Below are positions 58,043 to 64,000 of a DNA stretch of 64,000 nucleotides, one piece after another. A program made the position numbers and the translations under genes. The notes beneath the pieces are model-generated. The model made no database searches and was not told the origin of the DNA. It saw nothing but the letters and a program-made list of their open reading frames with translations. The stretch covers positions 74,310,643 to 74,374,642 of the forward strand of contig OX377202.1 of NCBI GenBank assembly GCA_947396885.1, written 5' to 3'. This DNA comes from Heligmosomoides polygyrus polygyrus (taxonomy: Eukaryota > Nematoda > Chromadorea > Rhabditida > Heligmosomidae). Every line of letters starts with the position of its first letter. Within the stretch, counting starts at the first letter, position 1.

Positions 58043-59192
58043 AGACGTGGTGCCGCATGCCGACCAAAGCATTGCTGATCTCAGATTTAATAACGTGTTC
58101 CAATTAGCGCACTTCCTGGCAATTTTTGAACATGAGCGTCAGCAAGATCGTCGCCATTTTTTAATGAACGACCTCAACTATAACCTGGTAACTTTCGAGA
58201 GCGTGCAAAAAGCATACGTATTCTACAAGAACCACTGTGCACAAGTCTTCAGAGCCATCATGCAGCACGATGGTAGTCACGCGCAGCTGTTACAAGACGG
58301 CAATGTAGGAATCGATATCAACCAATTAAACGACCTCATGAACTCCGGTATTCGGTTTGCGGCTCGGTTCTCGTGGAAGGACATCAAGGTCGAAGAAGCC
58401 GAACGACCACTTCTGATACTGTTGCCTTCAGGATTACGCAAAATTGAAGATATCTACCAGCAATCGCAGGAAGTCATCTTCCTTTGTGTACCACGGCATT
58501 GCAGATATTGGATCTCTAATGAATGGACGTACTGGAAGGGCCTTCATATTCGTGGGGCCCACGACACCGAATCAGATGGAGCAGGCGTCCTGGCTGAAGA
58601 TTTGCAGCTCGCTAGGGGCTTTGGTGCGCACTGGCACTAAGCTCATTGGTGTGGCTCCACCGCGCGGAGAAGGTGCGTGGAAAAACACCGTTTCGACATG
58701 GCTCAATTTTTCAGCGTCATCAAGGATACTTCAGCAGCCGCTAAGCAACTCGTGGTCAACAAAATCCCAACGGTAATTAGTGCCGAAGAGCCTTGCATGA
58801 GTGTTGGCAAACACAGCAGAGCGACTGAACAGGAGATTTGCTACAAAGGTGCCGTGAAGAACTACATGACGGCTCTGCAAGAATATGTCGCTGCTGATGT
58901 TACGTTCGAATTAGTGGAACAGGAAAATGAGAAGGAGCCAGAGACGCAGGAAGACAATTCTAACACGTTTCACCGACCGTTCCGTGGGAAAAGAAGTTTC
59001 CCTCCTGTTCGAGCCCGTTTCAACCCTTATATGTTACCTTCTCGCACAGGATATCAAGCACCAAGCAGGGATAACAAGACTCGATTTCATCCCCGCCGTG
59101 TTAAACCATATTATTGCAAAATGTTTCTGCATACACCACGTTACGATGTTGTGATTGGTTCTCTTGTTTGTTGTTTTTTCGGTGAGCCATGA
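58032..59192 (+). CDS. Additional ORF after gypsy integrase, unknown function
   Basis: The ATG at 58032 overlaps the end of the integrase frame by 11 nt (ATGACGTTTAA). The first frame is open to 58640. From about 58475 to 58685 the more protein-like reading is in the +1 frame (YHGIADIGSLMNGRTGRAFI, TTPNQMEQASWLKICSSLGA). The original frame resumes and runs to 59192 (FDMAQFFSVIKDTSAAAKQL and an acidic, then Arg/Pro-rich end). Two compensating indels would explain this. There is no signal peptide or obvious membrane anchor, so it does not look like an envelope protein. A DNA- or RNA-binding accessory product is a guess. Confidence 0.55.
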
Positions 59193-59739
59193 GAGTATCA
59201 GAAATAAACATGTTTTACTATCATGAGCATTTGGGGTCATGAAGCACAGACGATATCTAACAACGGCAGCGTCGCCGTTAGTCCCCCGGCGAGGCAAGTA
59301 AAAGTAAGAAGCGCTCAATAGTTTTTTTTCACTCGTAGGCTGTTTTCTGCACACTAAGGACTGAGCGGGCCGTTTCTCTAACCGCCACAATTCTATTGGC
59401 GCAAATGGACAGTCTTGGTTTCCTGTAAGCATTGGTGGTCCAAAATTGACTCCTGTGATCATCAGAAAGCGTAATAAAAACAAACTAATACGTGCTAGTA
59501 TTGGCAGCACTCGTACTCGAACTGAAAAGCCCTCCTGCATGCTCCTACAAGGTGGCACTCTTACCGACTGCGCCGCTGAGGCACATCTCGTGGAGTGTCG
59601 TAGATGTTGATGAGTGTTGCGCACACGCCTTCACACCTCTTTTTCAGGTTTTTAACAAAGCGTTCAGCAAAAACTGACTGTGGTTATGAATTCCGCTCAC
59701 AGGACCTTACGTCCAGCCAAAATAGCATCACAAAAGCTC
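59193..59739. other. No gene recognised; possible gypsy 3' end
   Basis: Would be the place for a 3' LTR, but no sequence here matches the region upstream of 53.6 kb by eye. Confidence 0.3.
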
Positions 59740-60190
59740 ACCTTGAGTTGGGAACCTTTCCAAAGCATCGCCTAGTAGTGTTGCTGTGGATGCTGAGCAC
59801 AAATACGGTATGCATTTTTGAAAAATCGGCCAACCGGGGTAGGTTACTGTTGGTGTCGTGAGTAAGGATGGCGGGGTCATGATTTCGCCCTTTCTTCGCC
59901 TATGGAAACTATTTCAGCTGCTGACCACGAATCTGCCATTCCTTTTTCTGAATTGTCTATTTCTCGTGCACTACTTTCCATCTCAAAGTAGAAGAATGGA
60001 ATGCAGGTTTGATCGCATAGCTGAGGAAGGAGACATTGACATTTATGTACTGACATTGATTACCTTGATCACTCATGAAAATGCGGGACCACGCGACCAC
60101 GTGAAGACGTTTACCAGATTTATTATCAGCACCCCAATTAGCGTCTAAACGAGGTTTGGGCGAAACTTGCTTTCGGTCTCCGGAGTCGTG
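59740..60190. repeat. Diverged relative of the 10.2-kb foldback element
   Basis: TGCTGACCACGAATCTGCCA at about 59918 and, inverted, ATTATCAGCACCCCAATTAG at about 60122, with GTTTGGGCGAAACTT, echo the modules of 10197-10617. Much decayed. Confidence 0.5.
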
Positions 60191-60371
60191 GGAGTACAGC
60201 TCTCTACCCCTTCGATTAGCTGAGAGTGGCGGAGAAAATGGGTAGCATCGTTTTTAAATCGTATCATACGGGTTGAAATAACGTCATGTTGGTATGGGAC
60301 ATTACAGTGTTCACGATGCACTTTACATTCACAACATAGGAGTGGGCAATGCCAGCACCGCTGAATCCCCA

Positions 60372-60440
60372 CCTCCGGATCCGAACTCCGGACCCCTTTA
60401 CTTTAATTCCGCCCCCGTATCCACTCGGCCATCCAGTCGC
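60372..60440 (-). repeat. tRNA-like (Ser/Leu-type) pseudogene or SINE head
   Basis: The minus strand reads GGATGGCCGAGTGGATACG (A-box) and, about 30 nt later, GGAGTTCGGATCCGG (B-box). Arm pairing is poor, so it is not a functional tRNA. Confidence 0.55.
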
Positions 60441-60694
60441 TGCGGCTATGTTGGTGAGTGGCACACCTCAATGTTCCTGATCCGCTTCGGTTACTGTACC
60501 GCTGCCAAACAAATTGTGACTTCGCTGTAATTCCGCTACTGTTCCAGCCTCAAACCTTTTGCAGTTTAGATTCTATCCACGACATGACAGTTCCGAACGT
60601 CTGTTCTGCTTTATCGGCTCGCATGGCTTTCTGCAATTTCTGACCCACCCAGATGCCAGCGGGAAAATTGAAAACTACTGCGCTGTTTCTCACG

Positions 60695-61062
60695 AGGGAA
60701 CTGTCTGAACGGTACGCCGGAACGGCAAGAACGAGTACTATGGGGAGAATCCCCGTCCTCCAAATAGTAACAGAACATGTTTTGTTTTTGCCGAATCCTT
60801 GAGGCAGACGAGTACGAGTGTGTAATGGTTAAGGGACCGCAGAGCGAGCTCTTCATGGCAGCGCAAGATCCTCTTGTTGTAGACTGGGTGGCGCAGTGGT
60901 AGAGGGCACGCCTCATGTTCGTGAGGCCTAATCTGAACTTCTGTTTGGCTTCACAGTTCCTGCCCAGTGGTACTCCGCTGCAGCCCAAGCCCGGAATCGC
61001 GATGCAGTCTACTTTCCCCAGTTCTCAAACTTGTATAGTATAACAATTCTAGTATAGCCAAA
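60695..61062 (-). repeat. Left arm of large inverted repeat with tRNA-like core
   Basis: Inverted copy of 61843-62212, about 95% alike by eye over about 368 bp. On the plus strand it holds a tRNA-like core, GGGTGGCGCAGTGGTAGAGG then CACGCCTCATGTTCGTGAGG (about 60893-60940). Confidence 0.9.
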
Positions 61063-61135
61063 TCTTTTCCTCCGAAACGATCTGTCCTCCCGAAAAGTGA
61101 TAGTGCCTTCACTGGTTAGTGGCGTCGTGACTCAC

Positions 61136-61332
61136 AATCCTCTACTGGTTGAAACTCTTGGTCCTCTTCTCCCACTACCTCCGTCGATTTCCACCTGTCG
61201 CAGTTCGAGATCCTGTAGAGTACTTGCTATCTTTTCCGCCAGCTTCATTTCGTCTTTCGAAGGGACAGCATCCAGTGGAGATCTGCACTTCAGTGTCAAT
61301 AGGTGAATGACCACTCGAGGGCTAGCAGACAT
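61136..61332 (-). CDS. Small unidentified open reading frame
   Basis: ATG at 61332, 66 codons, TGA at about 61135. Composition is protein-like and charged (VPSKDEMKLAEKIASTLQDL), with a possible donor (GACGGAGgtagtg) near 61173. It lies in the loop of the inverted repeat. No family is recognised and no second exon was found. Confidence 0.3.
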
Positions 61333-61756
61333 TGTAGAGTCAATGTTGGCGGCAGCAGCTTGTTATGACCGCACGACTTTGTAAGCATAACAGAGGCGAG
61401 AATATTGATCGAGGTGGTAGGTCAAGTTGAAGATCATGTGTTCCCCTCCCACACTGTGAGTACACTGGTGGCACTCACCTCACCGACACGAATAAATTGC
61501 ATTTAAGCATATTTCTGGAATTCTGCTGCTGTTTCATGTTGTTTCTGCGTCAAAAATTCTTACATTGACAATGAGAGTGATTTATTGGAATAAAAGTTTC
61601 ATACAAAATCGCATTTGGCATGTTTTGGACATTGCTGGTGAATTACGAGACGTCGACAAATATTAACTAATAAAAACATATTACCGTAGCAAACTCCAAA
61701 AACAAGTTCAGATATGGAAACCTGTATGGAAATCCGCTACTATGGTAAAGTTGCGA

Positions 61757-61836
61757 AAACGCAGCGTAGCATGGGAACCGAACCCTAGACCTCACGAGCA
61801 TGAGGCGTGCCCTCTACCACTGTGCCACCCAGTATA
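61757..61836 (-). repeat. tRNA-like element
   Basis: The minus strand has GGGTGGCACAGTGGTAGAGG (A-box), CACGCCTCATGCTCGTGAGG (anticodon-arm-like, but with a loop of 6 or 8 nt) and AGGGTTCGGTTCCC (B-box). It is the best-preserved tRNA-like copy here, but it is probably the head of a SINE. Confidence 0.65.
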
Positions 61837-61842
61837 CGACAC

Positions 61843-62212
61843 ATTTGGCTATACTAGAATTGTTATACTATACAAGTTTGAGAACTGGGGAAAGTAGACT
61901 GCATCGCGATTCCGGGCTTGGGCTGCAGCGGAGTACCACTGGGCAGGAACTGTGAAGCCAAACAAAAGTTCAGATTAGGCCTCACGAACATGAGGCGTGC
62001 CCTCTACCACTGCGCCACCCAGTCTACAACAAGAGGATCTTGCACTGCCGTGAAGAGCTCGCTCTGCAGTCCCTTAACCATTACACCGTCTTACTCGTTT
62101 GCCTCAAGGATTCGGCAAAAACAAAACATGTTCTGTTACTATTTGGAGGACGGGGATTCTCCCCATAGTACTCGTTCTTGCCGTTCCGGCGTTCCGTTCA
62201 GACAGTTCCCTT
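61843..62212 (+). repeat. Right arm of large inverted repeat with tRNA-like core
   Basis: The plus-strand counterpart of 60695-61062. It directly follows another tRNA-like unit (61757-61836), so the two look like a tandem dimer. Its own tRNA-like core lies on the minus strand at about 61972-62035. Confidence 0.9.
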
Positions 62213-62704
62213 GTCAGATAATCCCCTACAGTTCCCAATAGGTCACTTTCAAAATTGCCACGGGAGGTCCATTGACCTCCCTTGTGAAAGGCACGTTGTT
62301 TATATGCTCGCCCACGTAACGTCCCGAGACCCTTCTAGCACGTTCTTCGTACAAGATTTGGCCTAAAACGATCCACATGAATTTACAGAGAATGAAGGAA
62401 AGCCGGCCAGGCGTCTTTTATCGGGCTGGTAGCAGTGACGAAGGAGATTACGGACTGCGAGTTAAAATCCCAGCGCCAACAAATTTTCAGAGCTACGTAT
62501 TAAGTGTTTATCACCTAAACAAAGTGCTTGAACATACTAACAGATTCAAAACAACAGTGCTCCATTAATGACAGTGTAACAATTTGTAACAAACTACAAC
62601 TACTTAAAATCTATTCTAATAGAAGCTTAACCAGTTTCAGAATATTTCCATAAAGAAGCGCCGCCTCGAAATTGAGGTTCACAGATAGCACAAGTGGGGG
62701 TCGA
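62213..62704. other. No gene recognised; phb-2 3' flank
   Basis: Would hold the phb-2 3' UTR on the minus strand. No canonical AATAAA was seen on that strand near the stop. Confidence 0.35.
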
Positions 62705-63453
62705 TTATCGTCGTTGTTTCCCGTCGTTCAGATTCATATAGTCGGCGTCGGCGATGTTCAACATGAGGCCAGCTGCCGGCAGGTACACCTTGTTGCTGTT
62801 CGACTCGGACACGATCCTGGCAATGGTTTGAGCAGCTCGGATCTTCCGCAGCTTCAAGAACCCGGGATCCGACTTCATCGCCTCTCCAAGCTGAAAGCGA
62901 AAGGATCACAGCTTCTACGCGCACGGAAAGCGCAAGACAAATTGGCTGTAAGGTGATGCAATAACCGTCCTTCTACACTAACGAAGGCCAGCAGTATCAA
63001 CATCTTCTTCGATCTACGTCGCCTTTTACAACAAACTTGAAGAAACTTCCCAAGCTTGCCAAGATTACGACAATTCTCGAAGCAGCTCGGAGACAAGATC
63101 ACACTGAAGCCTACCAATTTCGCCGATGCCGCTTCTCCTTCGGCCTGAACTATCTTCTCCTGTCTTTGCTGCTTGGCTCGCTCTACAAGGAAAGATGCAC
63201 GCTGAGCCTCTTGCGCGGCTACCTGAACAGAATTATGATCACGGTCATCACCATAGTCAGGAAAAGGCAAGAACACAGGTGTAAACGGCGATACACCGTG
63301 GATGACGCAAGCACATCCGAGACCAACCTGCTTGGCTTCGACAGCTGCCGAGTATTGAGGCGAGAAGGCCAGTTCTGTCAACGAGACGTCGTCCAAAATG
63401 ATGTTGAAGTCCAGAGCTCGCTCAATAAGAGCTTTCCTAACCAGCATTGAGAC
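62705..63453 (-). CDS. phb-2: Prohibitin-2, C-terminal exons
   Basis: Three minus-strand exons, all phase 0: 63453-63328 (42 codons), 63222-63115 (36), 62890-62705 (61 plus TAA). They encode the C-terminal half of prohibitin-2: [27 protein letters not shown], then [20 protein letters not shown] and KIVQAEGEA (coiled coil), then [37 protein letters not shown]. The match to PHB2 rather than PHB1 rests on SLTELAF and IVQAEGEA. The protein forms the ring complex of the inner mitochondrial membrane with prohibitin-1, supporting cristae and mitophagy. The first exon's acceptor is TTTAAG. The N-terminal membrane anchor and most of the PHB domain must lie beyond 64000, because no matching exon is seen between 63454 and the window end. 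Confidence 0.95.
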
Positions 63454-63980
63454 CTTAAACAATCACAGTGCTATACTGTTACGCTTTGTTTGTGCTCTCC
63501 CAACAACGCTAGTTTTGAACACATTATAGAAATATATAGCAACACTGCCTAGCATGAAAGTTCCATTTAGTGCTCTACATCAAAGGAGCAGAAAGTTGAA
63601 AGCGTAAAAGTTATCCGAAAAGCTATGGATTACTGAACAGGATATGTACCTTCAAGTGGCGAAAGGGATAAACACGCGCAGCAGTAACATTCGAACATCA
63701 GAGTGTTACTCCTCTCAGTTCCCGTCAAATACCACTCACTAATCTCTCAAGTTGCTCTCGTTTGCTCCAAGGTTAACCCTATCCATTTTAAATTCGCAGC
63801 CACAGTTGTCTAGCGGACACCGTCGTTCGCTAGAATACATTTTGGAACGTATTCACATCCTTTTAAAGCAGATATTCTACTTCTACGGGGCGGTGTATGT
63901 ACCTAATTGAGTGACAACAAGAGGCACCAGTATCCTTATCAACTAAAAAAAACTTATTGTGTATCTCTGCTCCTCGCTTT
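63454..63980 (-). other. phb-2 intron
   Basis: No exon for the missing prohibitin N-terminus was found, so this is read as intron. Confidence 0.6.
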
Positions 63981-64000
63981 CTATTTATTTATTTATTTAT
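63981..64000 (-). repeat. ATTT tandem tail at window edge
   Basis: On the minus strand this is an AAATAAAT run like the CR1 tail at 8620-8641, so a minus-strand LINE may start just outside the window. Confidence 0.45.

Larger units (their letters stand above)
53620..59192 (+). mobile_element. Ty3/gypsy retrotransposon, nearly full coding part, inactive
   Basis: In order: gag C-terminus (about 53634-53760), zinc knuckle, aspartic protease, reverse transcriptase, RNase H, integrase, and an additional ORF. No LTR pair was found, so the ends are set by coding homology. A MITE (56112-56290) and a filler insertion (about 55737-55832) interrupt it, and several stops and shifts are present. The protease-RT-RNase H-integrase order defines Ty3/gypsy as opposed to Ty1/copia. 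Confidence 0.9.

Noticed and set aside
59034..59624. Minus-strand frame of about 196 codons, the longest on that strand
   Set aside because: It overlaps the end of the gypsy extra ORF in antisense, has no domain or splice context, and is best seen as chance.
61757..61836. Functional tRNA gene
   Set aside because: A- and B-boxes are present, but the anticodon loop has the wrong length and related copies are repeats; read as a SINE head.

Overview
The window is nuclear DNA of a nematode, most likely a clade V strongylid such as a hookworm. Genes are built from short exons spread over kilobases, with TTTCAG-type splice acceptors. One gene carries the nematode DB module with all 12 cysteines. 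The repeat content (RTE and CR1 LINE tails, mariner and Tc1-like elements, Ty3/gypsy and BEL/Pao elements, a tRNA-headed SINE) also fits. The species cannot be told from the sequence. There is no sign of bacterial, organellar or viral-genome origin.

Three host genes are supported by exon-by-exon reading with matching splice phases. (1) 2,212-5,723, minus strand: an M6/proteolipid-protein family four-span membrane glycoprotein (nmgp-1-like), six exons, with the 5' end unresolved. (2) 25,333-39,892, plus strand: a 13-exon gene for a secreted protein of 448 residues, with a signal peptide, a long Gln/Pro-rich region and a C-terminal 12-cysteine DB module. I found no name for it. (3) 62,705-63,453, minus strand: the last three coding exons of prohibitin-2 (phb-2), with the rest beyond the window. 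Two further stretches (24,114-24,392 and 61,136-61,332, both minus) look coding but are unassigned.

Most of the remainder is transposon debris. From 0.6 to 25 kb there are SINEs, a 5'-truncated RTE insertion with a perfect 16-bp target-site duplication, a CR1 3' end, foldback elements at 10.2 and 13.7 kb, a 1.6-kb element with about 300-bp inverted ends (11.3-12.9 kb), an RTE end with a GAA tail (17.6 kb) and a Tc1-like remnant (20.1 kb). The introns of the DB-module gene hold a palindromic MITE, an AT-rich block, an internally scrambled mariner and a SINE.

From 41 to 60 kb the window is a graveyard of nested elements: a mariner relic, a gypsy RNase H scrap, a GC-rich foldback with a 10-bp target duplication, a minisatellite of about 145 bp interrupted by a MULE-like element (9-bp duplication) and by a mariner with intact ends, a gypsy gag, a BEL/Pao leader, hairpin and gag, and finally a nearly full-length but dead gypsy pol. 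That pol has a MITE inserted in RNase H, a templated filler insertion, and an extra ORF after integrase. The 60-62 kb stretch is a large inverted pair of tRNA-derived repeats next to phb-2.
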